Assembly (NCBI GenBank): GCA_024639085.1
Contig: JAHEJB010000007.1
Location: forward strand, 1-44,276
Reading direction: 5' to 3'
From: Rubricoccaceae bacterium
GTDB taxonomy: Bacteria > Bacteroidota > Rhodothermia > Rhodothermales > Rubricoccaceae
Length of the DNA stretch: 44,276 nt
In this document: positions 23,742 to 32,707 of the stretch, piece after piece
How the letters are laid out: the number at the start of each line of letters is the position of its first letter
How positions within the stretch are numbered: the stretch's first letter is position 1
The notes under the pieces: model-generated
What the model saw: the letters and a program-made list of their open reading frames with translations, nothing else
The model's database searches: none
Told to the model about the DNA's origin: nothing
Translations under genes and position numbers: made by a program

Positions 23742-25547
23742 TCAAGCTTCGTGGTCGATGGGCTTCGTGTTGTCAAGATTTCTCAAAAGGAAAACGAGAA
23801 GTCCCACTGCGACAAGCAGAGCGACAATTCCGGCCAGCGGTCTTCCAAACAACAGCCATCCAACGCCGAACAAAGCGGCGTAAACGAGCACGCAGCCACT
23901 AACCCAATGGATCGCCATCTTGCCGAGACCACTGTCTGGCTGGATGTGTGGATGACTTCGCGCTACACGAGACCATCCTGGCCCACCGGGCCGGATCTCC
24001 TGATAGAAGGCGTCCAAGACAGCTGCGTCGGTCGGGCGTGTAAGGAACGTTACAACTACCCAGGCGATGGTCGTGATGGCAACGATGCCGAAGAGGTTGA
24101 TAGGAAACTCGGCCGTCAGGAACGGAACATCAATGCCAATAAGTTGAAGGGCAACGAGGCCGAGCGGTACGAGCGTGGCAGTGAGTTCGCTCCACGCATT
24201 TACCCGCCACCAGTACCAGCGCAGGATCAGAACGAGGCCCAAGCCGGCTGAAGCGCTGATAATTAGCCCCCACGCGCCCGAGACAGACTCGAGCTGTGTC
24301 GCAACCAGGAAGCCAAAAACGGCCAGGCCAAGCGTCATCAAGCGAGAGATGAGAACGTAGTGTTTCTCGTCCCGGCCCTTCGCCACAAAGCGCCTGTAGC
24401 CATCGTTGATTAGGTAACTCGTGCCCCAATTCAATTGCGTTGAAATCGTGCTCATGAACGCGGCTAGGAAGGCGGCGAACAACAGGCCGAGCAGACCCGG
24501 GGGCAGCGTTTCCTTCATTACTAGCACGTAGCCCTCGCGCGTCTGCTCCAGATCGGGGTAAAGGACGAGCGCGACAAGCGCCACGATTATCCACGGCCAA
24601 GGCCGTAGGCAATAGTGGGCGACGGAGAACCAGAGTGTGGCAAGTACAGAGTCTTTCTCCGACTTTGTCGCGAGCATCCGTTGCGCGACATAGCCTCCGC
24701 CGCCTGGCTCTGAGCCGGGGTACCAGCTCGAGTTCCACTGAACCGCGAAGTAGGCCACGAATGCCCAGCCTGTGATCACAAACATACCTGCTCCTTCCGC
24801 AGCCTCACCGCCAACTGTTGGGAAGAAACGGAAAGTCTCGGCGGGGAGACGTTCAACCAGTCCCGACAACCCGCCGACTTCTGGAAGATCTAGGGCAAAG
24901 ATTGCCAGCGCGACGGATCCGACCATTGCAATGCAGAACTGAAAGACATCAGTTACTGCGATGCCAATTAGTCCGGAAAGAAGTGAGTAGGCCGCGACGA
25001 ACAACATCAGCAGACCCACCACTGCCATAGGCGCACCGAAGTGCAGACCAAGGAGGTTGAACGACTCGCTGCCAAAAAGCGTCATGCCGGGGAAAAGGAC
25101 ACGTAGGACGGTCTCCATCGCCAGCACGACCCAGCCGATAATGATGGCATTCATGAACAGCCCGAAGTAAACCGCTTTTATGCCTCGGAGGGACGCCGCC
25201 GCAGGTCCGTGGTAGCGCATCTCAACAAACTCGACATCCGTAAGCACACCACTTCGTCGCCAGAGTTTGGCGAAGAAAAACACAGTCAGAATGGCACCGA
25301 AGGCCATATTCCACCACAGCCAGTTACCAGAGATGCCACTTTGCGCTACAAGCTCAGTTACGGCAAGCGGCGTGTCGGCGGCGAATGTTGTGGCCACCAT
25401 GCTCGTCCCGGCCAGCCACCAAGGCATGGATCTGCCCGACGCGAAAAACTCCGCCGTGTTCTTCGATGCGCGGCGGGCGTACCACGCCGCAATGGATAAA
25501 CTGACGGCAAGGTAAACGGCAACGAGGCCCCAGTCGAACCCGGTCAT
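23742..25547 (-). CDS. Sodium:solute symporter (SSS family)
   Basis: The product has 601 residues with about 13-15 hydrophobic helices. Family signs: N-terminal DWGLVAVYLAVSLSIAAWYA, then KNTAEFFASGRSMPWWLAGT (the GR.MPWW segment of SSS members), LLSGLIGIAVTDVFQFCIAM in the central core, and FAAFLAAFMSTISTQLNWGT, the helix that carries Ser/Thr residues of the Na2 site. The length and the TQLNWGTSYLINDGYRRF loop resemble the solute/sialic-acid/unknown subgroup rather than PutP. The substrate cannot be assigned. The 25-residue membrane ORF and its terminator lie 140-220 bp upstream. Confidence 0.9.
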   Translation of the reverse strand: MTGFDWGLVAVYLAVSLSIAAWYARRASKNTAEFFASGRSMPWWLAGTSMVATTFAADTPLAVTELVAQSGISGNWLWWNMAFGAILTVFFFAKLWRRSGVLTDVEFVEMRYHGPAAASLRGIKAVYFGLFMNAIIIGWVVLAMETVLRVLFPGMTLFGSESFNLLGLHFGAPMAVVGLLMLFVAAYSLLSGLIGIAVTDVFQFCIAMVGSVALAIFALDLPEVGGLSGLVERLPAETFRFFPTVGGEAAEGAGMFVITGWAFVAYFAVQWNSSWYPGSEPGGGGYVAQRMLATKSEKDSVLATLWFSVAHYCLRPWPWIIVALVALVLYPDLEQTREGYVLVMKETLPPGLLGLLFAAFLAAFMSTISTQLNWGTSYLINDGYRRFVAKGRDEKHYVLISRLMTLGLAVFGFLVATQLESVSGAWGLIISASAGLGLVLILRWYWWRVNAWSELTATLVPLGLVALQLIGIDVPFLTAEFPINLFGIVAITTIAWVVVTFLTRPTDAAVLDAFYQEIRPGGPGWSRVARSHPHIQPDSGLGKMAIHWVSGCVLVYAALFGVGWLLFGRPLAGIVALLVAVGLLVFLLRNLDNTKPIDHEA

Positions 25548-25623
25548 AGGCGTCTTGCAAAACGTGATTCGGAGAAGGTAGCGGAGTTCACGATCATCCG
25601 GAAAGCCTTGGTCTGGCCGTTAC

Positions 25624-25658
25624 AAAAAAACGCGACTCGCCAGATGGACGAGTCGCGT
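25624..25658 (-). terminator. Intrinsic terminator after the 25-residue membrane ORF
   Basis: Stem ACGCGACTCG (25630-25639) and CGAGTCGCGT (25649-25658), perfect 10 bp, nine-base loop, and seven T on the minus strand (positions 25624-25630 are A on the plus strand). It begins 29 bp after the stop codon of the small ORF at 25688-25765. It is the best-formed terminator in the window, and the only genic content to its right on that strand is that ORF. Confidence 0.88.
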
Positions 25659-25687
25659 AAACGGTAACCGGGTGGTAGTTGTCCAGA

Positions 25688-25765
25688 TTACATCTGGAAG
25701 ACGACGAGGACTCCAAGACCGACGAGCATTGCTGCTACGGCCATGATGGGTATCAGGCGGTGCAT
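25688..25765 (-). CDS. 25-residue single-pass membrane peptide
   Basis: The frame ATG(25765) to TAA(25688) reads MHRLIPIMAVAAMLVGLGVL and ends VVFQM. It has a short basic head (His-Arg) and then about 20 hydrophobic residues with a GxxxxG-like spacing, that is, one transmembrane helix and nothing else. It lies in the 430-bp gap between the divergent SSS symporter and gamma-glutamyltransferase genes. A strong intrinsic terminator follows 29 bp later, which implies a dedicated transcript. Small membrane proteins of this size often associate with a transporter or oxidase, but no partner can be named. Too short for standard gene callers; an alternative is that the terminator ends a small RNA. Confidence 0.5.
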   Translation of the reverse strand: MHRLIPIMAVAAMLVGLGVLVVFQM

Positions 25766-25979
25766 GTGAGAGTAGTGGTTGGGATAAGTAGCGTGAGGAT
25801 CCCGCCGGACCGCTAGGAACGGCTCTCATTCGAAGCTAATGGGGTAGTTGACTTAATGCAAGCGCTCCGAGTAAGAAGCATCGGACACTTCAATCATCAC
25901 CTTAAGTGTCTTTCTAGTCCGTGATACGACAGGTTAGATTCCGGCGCCACCACGCCTCGCAGCCAGTCTGGAGTTCTTT

Positions 25980-27743
25980 ATGCGCACTCGTATTTCCCTG
26001 TTCATTACACCGCTGCTGTTTCTATCCCTAACGCTGACCACAGCGTGTCGGGCTGATTCAACCGGGAATTCGGCTTCAGTTCATTCGGACACGAGTCGAA
26101 CTGCAGTTGAAGCTCGCCATGGCATGGTCGTCGCGGGGCAGGCAGACGCTGCTCGCATCGGAGTTGAGGTATTGCAGGAAGGCGGTAATGCCGTTGACGC
26201 AGCCATCGCAGTGGGCTTCGCATTAGCCGTAACGCTGCCCAATGCGGGAAATGTTGGCGGTGGTGGCTTCATGTTGATCCGATTTGCGGACGGTTCGACG
26301 ACCAGTCTCGACTTCCGGGAGCGGGCTCCGGCTGCGGCAACTCGAACGATGTACGTCGATCCGTTAACAGATCAGGTGCGCCCCGATTTGAGCACACGTG
26401 GACATCTTGCCGTCGGTGTGCCCGGCACAGTGGCTGGACTTCTAAAGGCTCATGAACAACACGGCTCGCTACCATTTGAACGACTTATCGAGCCGGCTAT
26501 CGAATTAGCCGCGGAAGGGTTCTTCTTAGCCAATCGGCAGGCGCGACTCTTCAATCGCTATCAGCCGGAGTTTTCAGATTTCGAGAGCACGATGCGGTAT
26601 TTCTCGAAGCCGGGGGGCGCCAGTTACGTTGGCGGCGAGTTGTTTGTGCAGGAAGACCTGGCTGCTGTGCTGCGTCGAGTCCGCGATCAGGGGTTTGACG
26701 GATTTTACAATGGCCGCACTGCGGATCTAATCGTGGCTGAAATGGAACGGGGCGGGGGATTCATCACGCACGAAGATCTTGCAACGTACGAGCCTGTTGT
26801 GCGCGAGCCTGTTTTCGGAGCGTATCACGACCATCGAGTCATCTCGATGGCGCCCCCATCATCCGGCGGTGTTTCATTGATTCAGATGCTGCAGGCTCTG
26901 CAGCCGTTTCCTCTGCGCGCGATGGGTTGGCAGAGCCCGGAATCCATTCACCTTTTTGGTGAAGTGATGCGACGCTCCTACGCTGATCGAAGCCACTGGA
27001 TGGGCGACCCGGCTTACGCGGATGTGCCAGCAGAAGCACTCATGGACAGGGAATACGTGACATCCCGTATGACGACATTTAGCTCAGAGCGCGCTTCCAC
27101 GAGTCAGGAAGTTGGTCATGGGACGCCTCCGGATTTGCCCGAGGAAAGCACGGAAACGACCCACTTCTCTATTGTTGATGATGCCGGAAACGCGGTAGCC
27201 GTCACCTACACAATCAATGACTTGTACGGCTCGAAGCTCGTTGTGGATGGTGCTGGATTCTTCCTCAACGACGAAATGGACGACTTTACAGCCGCGCCTG
27301 GAGAGCCCAATCTTTGGGGTCTTGTTCAGGGGGAACGCAACTCCGTTCGGCCGGGAGCGCGTCCAGTTTCTTCCATGACGCCGACTATCCTAGAGGATCC
27401 GGAGGGTCGTCTGTTTATGGTCGTGGGATCTCCTGGAGGCGCGCGCATCATAACAACCGTGCTTCAGGTCATTACAAATGTGATTGACTACCGCATGGAC
27501 ATTCAGGCAGCTGTGTCTGCTCCTCGCTTCCACCACCAGTGGCTGCCGGACGACCTTCAACATGAGAGCGGTTTCACTTCCACAACGCTGGCATCGTTGG
27601 AGTCTTTAGGCTGGTCGACGCGACGAATCTCAACGTTTGGAGCCGCAGATGCGATCCTTGTTGAATACGACACGGCGGGAGTTCGAACGATTCAAGGCGG
27701 TGCCGATCCTCGCCGCGAAATGGATACGGCGGTTGGCTACTGA
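25980..27743 (+). CDS. ggt: Gamma-glutamyltransferase (glutathione hydrolase), lipoprotein-type leader
   Basis: The product has 587 residues. The leader MRTRISLFITPLLFLSLTLT is followed by T-A-C, a possible lipobox with Cys23. It is a Ntn-hydrolase precursor: the large-subunit region includes GGNAVDAAIAVGFALAVTLP and GNVGGGGFMLI, with MAPPSSGGVSLIQML downstream. Autocleavage is expected before Thr393 in STETTHFSIVD, which becomes the N-terminal nucleophile. The small-subunit oxyanion and substrate loop is RPGARPVSSMTPTI, followed by VVGSPGGARIITTVLQVITN. It removes gamma-glutamyl groups from glutathione in the periplasm or at the cell surface. Its stop codon abuts the purF stop (TGA/TCA, 27741-27746) with no intergenic base. 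Confidence 0.94.
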   Translation: MRTRISLFITPLLFLSLTLTTACRADSTGNSASVHSDTSRTAVEARHGMVVAGQADAARIGVEVLQEGGNAVDAAIAVGFALAVTLPNAGNVGGGGFMLIRFADGSTTSLDFRERAPAAATRTMYVDPLTDQVRPDLSTRGHLAVGVPGTVAGLLKAHEQHGSLPFERLIEPAIELAAEGFFLANRQARLFNRYQPEFSDFESTMRYFSKPGGASYVGGELFVQEDLAAVLRRVRDQGFDGFYNGRTADLIVAEMERGGGFITHEDLATYEPVVREPVFGAYHDHRVISMAPPSSGGVSLIQMLQALQPFPLRAMGWQSPESIHLFGEVMRRSYADRSHWMGDPAYADVPAEALMDREYVTSRMTTFSSERASTSQEVGHGTPPDLPEESTETTHFSIVDDAGNAVAVTYTINDLYGSKLVVDGAGFFLNDEMDDFTAAPGEPNLWGLVQGERNSVRPGARPVSSMTPTILEDPEGRLFMVVGSPGGARIITTVLQVITNVIDYRMDIQAAVSAPRFHHQWLPDDLQHESGFTSTTLASLESLGWSTRRISTFGAADAILVEYDTAGVRTIQGGADPRREMDTAVGY

Positions 27744-29246
27744 TCAGTCGTTCTCGTCCTTCTCCACGCCCATCTCTACGGGCACCGGGTAGTTCTTCGT
27801 GAAGCACGCGTTGCAATAGTTGCTACGGTCGTCGTGTGCCTCTTCCACAGCTTCCATCATACCGTCAACAGAGAGGTAGGCAAGGGAATCTGCCCCTAAC
27901 CACTCTGCGATCTTGTCGATGGACTCCTGCTGGTTCGCCACAAGCTCTTGCGGGCTAGGAAAGTCCATTCCGTAGAAGCACGGAGACACGACTGGCGGGC
28001 TGGCTACACGGAAATGAACTTCCTTTGCACCCGCATCGCGGACCATCTTGACGAGCTGCCTGGCTGTCGTGCCGCGAACGATAGAATCGTCTACCATAAC
28101 AATCACGCGATCTTTCAATACGCCACTGACCGTGTTGAATTTCGTCTTTACTTTAAACTCGCGTGATTCCTGACCTGGACTAATGAATGTGCGCCCCACG
28201 TAGTGATTTCGGATGAGGCCTATGTCCAACTTGCACTTCCTGCCAATCTTGTTAGACTCCGACACGTAGCCAATCGCTGCTGTGTTGGATGAATCAGGGA
28301 CGGCCATCACAATAGGTCGTTTCTCGCCCTTGACCCGCTTTGGGACGGGGGCGTCGTGGGCCATCTTCTTGCCCATCTTCCGCCGGACCTTGTCAACCAT
28401 CTCGCCAAAGATCATGGAGTCCGGGCGGGAGAAGTAGACGTACTCAAATACGCATTGGCTGACGCCATTCTTGCGGGGAATGCAGACGCCATCAAACGCG
28501 CCGCCGCTCTCCATCCGCTCAATCCCTTCTTTGTCGATGATGAGGATCTCCCCAGGCTCAACATCTCTCACATACTCGCCGCCTAAGATGTCGAATGCAC
28601 AGGTTTCGGAAGCAACCCCGTAGGTCGCCGTTCCATCAGGCTTGACGAACCTTCCAAGAGCAAGCGGCTTAAAACCATTGGGGTCCCGGACAGCGATAAG
28701 CGCGTCGTCCGTCAGAATTACAAGCGAGAATGCCCCCTCGACCTGATGGAGTGCGTCAATGATTCGGCGAATCGGGCCGTTGTCTTTGCTCTGCGCAGCA
28801 AGATGTAGGATCAACTCGGAGTCGGACGACGAGTTGAAAAGGGTTCCTCGAGCGACCAGTGCCTCGCGTATCGACCGCGAGTTGGAAAGGTTGCCATTGT
28901 GTGCAAGGGCCAGATTCCCTTCCTGGTAGTGAACAACAAACGGCTGGATGTTCGCGGGGTTTGTCGCGCTACCACTCGTTGAGTAGCGCGTATGGCCGAT
29001 TGCGCTGTCGCCAACAAGCGTTGACTCGAACAATTGCTCGTCGTTGAAAACATCCAGAACGAGCCCGAACCCTTTGTGCTGGGGCATCACATGGCGGCCC
29101 TTCTCTTCGTCGAACATTGCCGTGACGATTCCCGCCGATTCTTGCCCGCGGTGCTGCAATGCGTGAAGGCCGAAATAGGCCATCCGAGCCGCATCAGGGT
29201 GATCAAGAACGCCGAACAGGCCGCAATGATCGCGGGCTTTGTCCAT
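27744..29246 (-). CDS. purF: Amidophosphoribosyltransferase
   Basis: The product has 500 residues. It catalyses the first committed step of purine synthesis: PRPP plus glutamine to phosphoribosylamine. Cys8 in RDHCGLFGV is the glutaminase nucleophile after a seven-residue propeptide; LHALQHRGQESAGI and GHTRYSTSGSATNPANIQPF follow in the Ntn domain. The phosphoribosyltransferase domain has the PRPP loop VIVMVDDSIVRGTTARQLV. Cysteines in GVSQCVFEYVYFSRPDS, SPCFYGMDFPS and NYCNACF fit the [4Fe-4S] Bacillus-type enzyme rather than the E. coli type. Monocistronic as far as seen. Confidence 0.96.
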   Translation of the reverse strand: MDKARDHCGLFGVLDHPDAARMAYFGLHALQHRGQESAGIVTAMFDEEKGRHVMPQHKGFGLVLDVFNDEQLFESTLVGDSAIGHTRYSTSGSATNPANIQPFVVHYQEGNLALAHNGNLSNSRSIREALVARGTLFNSSSDSELILHLAAQSKDNGPIRRIIDALHQVEGAFSLVILTDDALIAVRDPNGFKPLALGRFVKPDGTATYGVASETCAFDILGGEYVRDVEPGEILIIDKEGIERMESGGAFDGVCIPRKNGVSQCVFEYVYFSRPDSMIFGEMVDKVRRKMGKKMAHDAPVPKRVKGEKRPIVMAVPDSSNTAAIGYVSESNKIGRKCKLDIGLIRNHYVGRTFISPGQESREFKVKTKFNTVSGVLKDRVIVMVDDSIVRGTTARQLVKMVRDAGAKEVHFRVASPPVVSPCFYGMDFPSPQELVANQQESIDKIAEWLGADSLAYLSVDGMMEAVEEAHDDRSNYCNACFTKNYPVPVEMGVEKDEND

Positions 29247-29329
29247 GGTGCTACACGGTGGGTAGGACGAAAGTTAGTAGCATTTCGAGTATCGTATGCG
29301 AAGCCAGCGAGACTTTCATCCGCGCATCC

Positions 29330-29758
29330 TCAGAGTAGAATCAAGCCAGCAGCGACGAGGACTCCAACCGCATCGGCAACCAGATCGCGTTGGGAGAAGT
29401 GGGGCAGGTGTTTCCGCTGGCTATCCATGATCTCCTTGAGCAACCCTGCTGACAATGCCGTCGATATCGAAAGGGGGAGAGCCTCGCCCTGAGTAAGATC
29501 CAGTTTGCTTTCGTACACGTATTGCGACGATACCGTGATCAGGAAACTGGCTCCAACATGCATTGCCTTGTCGCGTGCAAGCCATTCGTCTGGGGGTATC
29601 TCGATCTCCAGCGTGTCAGAAGAAACAGGTTCGAGCACGCGACCACCCCAGACCCAGGAATCGTAGCTCACCGTCTGCGCAGACAAAATGCACGGCGCCG
29701 CAAACAGAAGGACAAATAATGCCGTCCGTTGTCTGCGGTCCGCGGTCATAAATATCAC
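29330..29758 (-). CDS. YfiM/DUF2279-like exported protein
   Basis: The product has 142 residues from the GTG at 29758, which overlaps the previous stop (GTGA); an ATG at 29749 gives 139. The signal peptide (RRQRTALFVLLFAAPCILSA) ends A-Q. The mature protein shows DKAMHVGASFLITVSSQYVY, ALSAGLLKEIMDSQR and HFSQRDLVADAVGVLVAAGL, the conserved DK-x-x-H, KE and S-x-x-D-L-x-A-D-x-x-G pattern of the YfiM/DUF2279 family of putative outer-membrane or periplasmic lipoproteins of unknown function. No lipobox Cys is in position here. Third gene of the NSS symporter operon, translationally coupled to the gene before it. Confidence 0.8.
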   Translation of the reverse strand: MIFMTADRRQRTALFVLLFAAPCILSAQTVSYDSWVWGGRVLEPVSSDTLEIEIPPDEWLARDKAMHVGASFLITVSSQYVYESKLDLTQGEALPLSISTALSAGLLKEIMDSQRKHLPHFSQRDLVADAVGVLVAAGLILL

Positions 29759-30216
29759 GTGTCCATCGGCAATTGATAGCCTTCTTTCGGCATCTCTCCG
29801 CCGAGAAGCTTGCCCATCGCGAAACCCGCACCACCAAAGAGAATCGTGCCCGCAATGATCAGGATGAAAATTCCAGACGCAGGATAGTTGTCGTAGCGGA
29901 CAGAGACATTCTGAGACGTAGTTGCCCCGGCAGAAATCACGTCAATCCGCGCCACGCCAGACTGAGTCGGCGTCCACTCGAACGACGTGCCCGATACATC
30001 CAGCGTGACGACTTCAGGAATGGCACTGTTTGGGCGCCAGGTTACGGTTACAGTGTCTGCCGGAACATCCAGCGTGACTCGAACGGGCCGGTTTATGATG
30101 GGTGCCTCGGGGGCTTCATCTTCGGCAGGAGTGGGAAGCGGCTCAAACGTAATCTGCCCCGTTGCCGGAAGGGCTAGAAGAAAACCGAGCGCGAGGAGTG
30201 CTAGCGTGCGAAGCAT
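29755..30216 (-). CDS. Exported protein with beta-sandwich domain and C-terminal membrane helix
   Basis: The product has 153 residues. The signal peptide (MLRTLALLALGFLLALPATG) is followed by a Pro/Glu-rich linker. A domain of about 75 residues with alternating strands follows (RPVRVTLDVPADTVTVTWRP, SGTSFEWTPTQSGVARIDVI), resembling an Ig-like/Ig-fold sandwich. One transmembrane helix near the end (ASGIFILIIAGTILFGGAGF) leaves a short tail. It is therefore anchored with the domain in the periplasm. It starts 3 bp after the stop of the NSS symporter and overlaps the YfiM-like gene by 4 bp, so an accessory role for the transporter is plausible. I do not recognise a named family. Confidence 0.75.
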   Translation of the reverse strand: MLRTLALLALGFLLALPATGQITFEPLPTPAEDEAPEAPIINRPVRVTLDVPADTVTVTWRPNSAIPEVVTLDVSGTSFEWTPTQSGVARIDVISAGATTSQNVSVRYDNYPASGIFILIIAGTILFGGAGFAMGKLLGGEMPKEGYQLPMDT

Positions 30217-30219
30217 GGG

Positions 30220-31788
30220 TCAGGCCGGGTTAGATACGTTGTGAGGCGCGTGCTCTTGGGTTGGACGGTTGGTCAATACGTAAGACATCACAACCGTGGA
30301 GAGGAACCAGAAAACCGGAAGTGCGGCGGGAAGCCACTGGTAGCCCTCCATATCGTAGGTCGATCCATACAAGCCGCCGGACAGATCCTGCCACAGCGTC
30401 CCAGCGATCACGAGGCTAAGGATAATTGGAATGACAAACTTGATCTGCACGTTGAACCAAGGACCGAGATTGAACTTCGAATTTTTGTTCACGAACGCTC
30501 GGAGTTTGTCTGCACCTAAAATCCAACCAATCAGGATGCATTCAAAGAGGCCACCAATGAGGAGGCTATAGCGGAATGCCCAGTGATCGACGATATCAAG
30601 GAGAGTCAGACCGAGCGTTCCATCGCCGGACAAGGTCGGATCAATCACATTTGGAAGCGCAAACGCGAACGAGCCAACTATGCCGGGTACCATGACCATA
30701 GTAAGCCCTTTGGCCCGCGAGATACCCAGCTTGTCGATTAGGGACGACGCCATGCCTTCCACCAACGAAACAGCGCTTGTCAGCCCCGCAATGACAAGGA
30801 GGAAGAAGAAGAAAGCTCCGAAGGCTTTCACGCCGAACGGGAAGTTGGCGATGCCCTGTGGAATGGCGAAGAACGAGAGCGAGAGCGTCGTTCCCGCCGG
30901 GTTCAGTGCGTACACGAACAACATTGCGAAAATGGCCACGCCCGCGATGTACTCAAACCCACAGTTCAGGAAGCTGACCAGCATTGAGTTGTTGATCTGA
31001 TCAGCGTCTTTTGGCAGATAACTGGCGTAGGCCACCATCGTGCCAAGGCCCAGCGAGAGCGAAAAGAACATCTGAGCGAACGCGCCCTGCCAGACGTTCA
31101 CGTCCATGATGCCGTCCATGTTAGGCGTGAAAAGGTAGAGCACGCCATCTACACCGCCAGGGAGGGTGAGGCCGCGAACGATTAGGATGATCATAAAGAG
31201 CCACATCAACGGGACGAAAATGCGGACGGCGGCTTCTATCGTTTTCGTGCCTCTCCAGAGAATCAAGATGGTCATGCCCCAGATGGCGGCAACAGAAAGC
31301 ATCGGTGCCCACGTAGCGATCATCCCAAAGAAGTAAACCGTTGCGTTCGGACCATCGGTCGGCGTATCCATGCCCGTAAAAGGAGCAATAGCTGGATCAG
31401 TCAGAAGCCCACCAAATGCACCAACAAACATCGTCAGCGCCCAGCCAAGGATGGTGATGTAGTACATCGTGATGAAAAGGGCGCACGAGATCGTCCACCA
31501 TGCGGCGTATTCGCCCCTTTTCCCGACAAGTTGGCGCATCGCGACCGGGAACGACTTGCCCGTCATCGTACCAATCGAGAACTCGATGATCATTACGGGG
31601 ATGCCGAGCACGAACAGCGCAATGAAGTACGGCAGATAGAACGCGCCACCGCCGTACTGGTACGCGTTCGACGCGAAGAAGACAATGTTACCGAGTCCAA
31701 TTGCCGAGCCCGACGCCGCGAGAATGAAACCGAGCTTCGATTTCCACGCGCCGCGATCTTCGGCCGGGTTGGGGGTGAGTTCTGCCAC
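30220..31788 (-). CDS. Sodium-dependent transporter of the NSS/SNF family
   Basis: The product has 522 residues with about 12 transmembrane helices. The helix-1 signature KLGFILAASGSAIGLGNIVF is the unwound substrate/Na+ site of LeuT-like proteins; ALFVLGIPVMIIEFSIGTMT is helix 2. FFSLSLGLGTMVAYASYLPK is the helix-6 region, in which the usual SLG...YGSY pattern can be followed. The protein imports an amino acid or a related solute with Na+. Length and the longer C-terminal helices resemble the bacterial MhsT/Tyt1-like group. It leads a three-gene operon with an anchored beta-sandwich protein and a YfiM-like protein. Bacterial NSS members sometimes require a small membrane subunit (as in the MetPS system). 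Confidence 0.93.
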   Translation of the reverse strand: MAELTPNPAEDRGAWKSKLGFILAASGSAIGLGNIVFFASNAYQYGGGAFYLPYFIALFVLGIPVMIIEFSIGTMTGKSFPVAMRQLVGKRGEYAAWWTISCALFITMYYITILGWALTMFVGAFGGLLTDPAIAPFTGMDTPTDGPNATVYFFGMIATWAPMLSVAAIWGMTILILWRGTKTIEAAVRIFVPLMWLFMIILIVRGLTLPGGVDGVLYLFTPNMDGIMDVNVWQGAFAQMFFSLSLGLGTMVAYASYLPKDADQINNSMLVSFLNCGFEYIAGVAIFAMLFVYALNPAGTTLSLSFFAIPQGIANFPFGVKAFGAFFFFLLVIAGLTSAVSLVEGMASSLIDKLGISRAKGLTMVMVPGIVGSFAFALPNVIDPTLSGDGTLGLTLLDIVDHWAFRYSLLIGGLFECILIGWILGADKLRAFVNKNSKFNLGPWFNVQIKFVIPIILSLVIAGTLWQDLSGGLYGSTYDMEGYQWLPAALPVFWFLSTVVMSYVLTNRPTQEHAPHNVSNPA

Positions 31789-31870
31789 GATGGAGTGGTT
31801 TAGTGAACGCTGGGTGAAGCCGAGAAGCTACGGAATTAGCATCGGTTGGCGAAAGGCAGTGCCGCCTATG

Positions 31871-32707
31871 CTAATCACGCTCTGGAGGTGGCCCCAAACC
31901 CATCTCTCCCAAAACATTATCGAGGATTGCCCGCCGCGCTGTTCGCATATCGAAATAAGGTCCATCGGATTCGATGTTGAGGGCATACACCCACACGTCG
32001 TCGTCTTTCTCAACCCATCCGACAATCCAGCCTACTTCGTCCGAGCGGTCCTCCTCGGTCCACGTCCAGCCGGTCTTGCCGTAGAGCGTGTAGCCTGGCT
32101 TATCTCCCAGGATCATGATTTCACGGACGGCTTCCTGAACTTGTGGTCGGAAAGCCAGCTCGCCAAGTCTGAGTCTATTCAGGTAGGCCACCTGCTCGTT
32201 CGCCGAAATCGCCAACGGCTCTCCCAGCCAGAACATGCGGATGTCATCGCCGATGAGGCCGTTACCATAGGGCTCACGAGCGAACGCTTCTTCGTAGGGC
32301 CCCTTGCCAATTTGCTCCGCCAACTCCTGAAACAGCCAGACGGTTGAATTGCGCATGCCCATACGTAGCGAGTGGTCCTGATCCCACGCGCCGCCGCGCT
32401 CGACGCCGTCCCATGCGTACATCGTATCCGCGCTTGGCACAACGCCCGTTTCGAGAGCAACGAGGCTGTTGTAAACCTTGAACGTTGAAGCCGGGGAAAA
32501 CCGATGGCGGGCTCGTTCAGAGTTGTAGACATGCCGCATTCCGGTCTCCGGATCGAGCATGACCATCGCACCTAAGGCTTCGTGGGCCTCGAAGATTGTG
32601 CTCCATTCAGGGCGAAATATTTCCTCGGGTACAATCGGTTCGTTTTCCTGGCAACTGACTACCGTAGCCAGGATTGGCAGCAGAACGATCAGACGCAGGA
32701 TTCTCAC
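31871..32707 (-). CDS. Class D (OXA-type) beta-lactamase, lipoprotein
   Basis: The product has 278 residues. The leader [20 protein letters not shown] has lipobox Cys19. All class D motifs are present: the active-site Ser74 with Lys77 in SPASTFK (Lys carboxylated in the family), Ser121-x-Val123 in NSTVWLF, Tyr-Gly-Asn at 147-149 followed by MFWLGEPLAIS, and Lys211-Thr-Gly in YGKTGW. It is therefore expected to hydrolyse or at least acylate with beta-lactams in the periplasm, tethered to a membrane. No integron, transposase or insertion sequence is nearby, so it looks like an intrinsic chromosomal enzyme. Its start overlaps the end of the upstream CorC-like gene by 4 bp (ATGA), implying co-translation. 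Confidence 0.93.
   Translation of the reverse strand: MRILRLIVLLPILATVVSCQENEPIVPEEIFRPEWSTIFEAHEALGAMVMLDPETGMRHVYNSERARHRFSPASTFKVYNSLVALETGVVPSADTMYAWDGVERGGAWDQDHSLRMGMRNSTVWLFQELAEQIGKGPYEEAFAREPYGNGLIGDDIRMFWLGEPLAISANEQVAYLNRLRLGELAFRPQVQEAVREIMILGDKPGYTLYGKTGWTWTEEDRSDEVGWIVGWVEKDDDVWVYALNIESDGPYFDMRTARRAILDNVLGEMGLGPPPERD

Noticed and set aside
23513-23776. 87-codon minus-strand frame between the FKBP and SSS genes
   Set aside because: Overlaps both real genes at its ends and has no family similarity; treated as chance.
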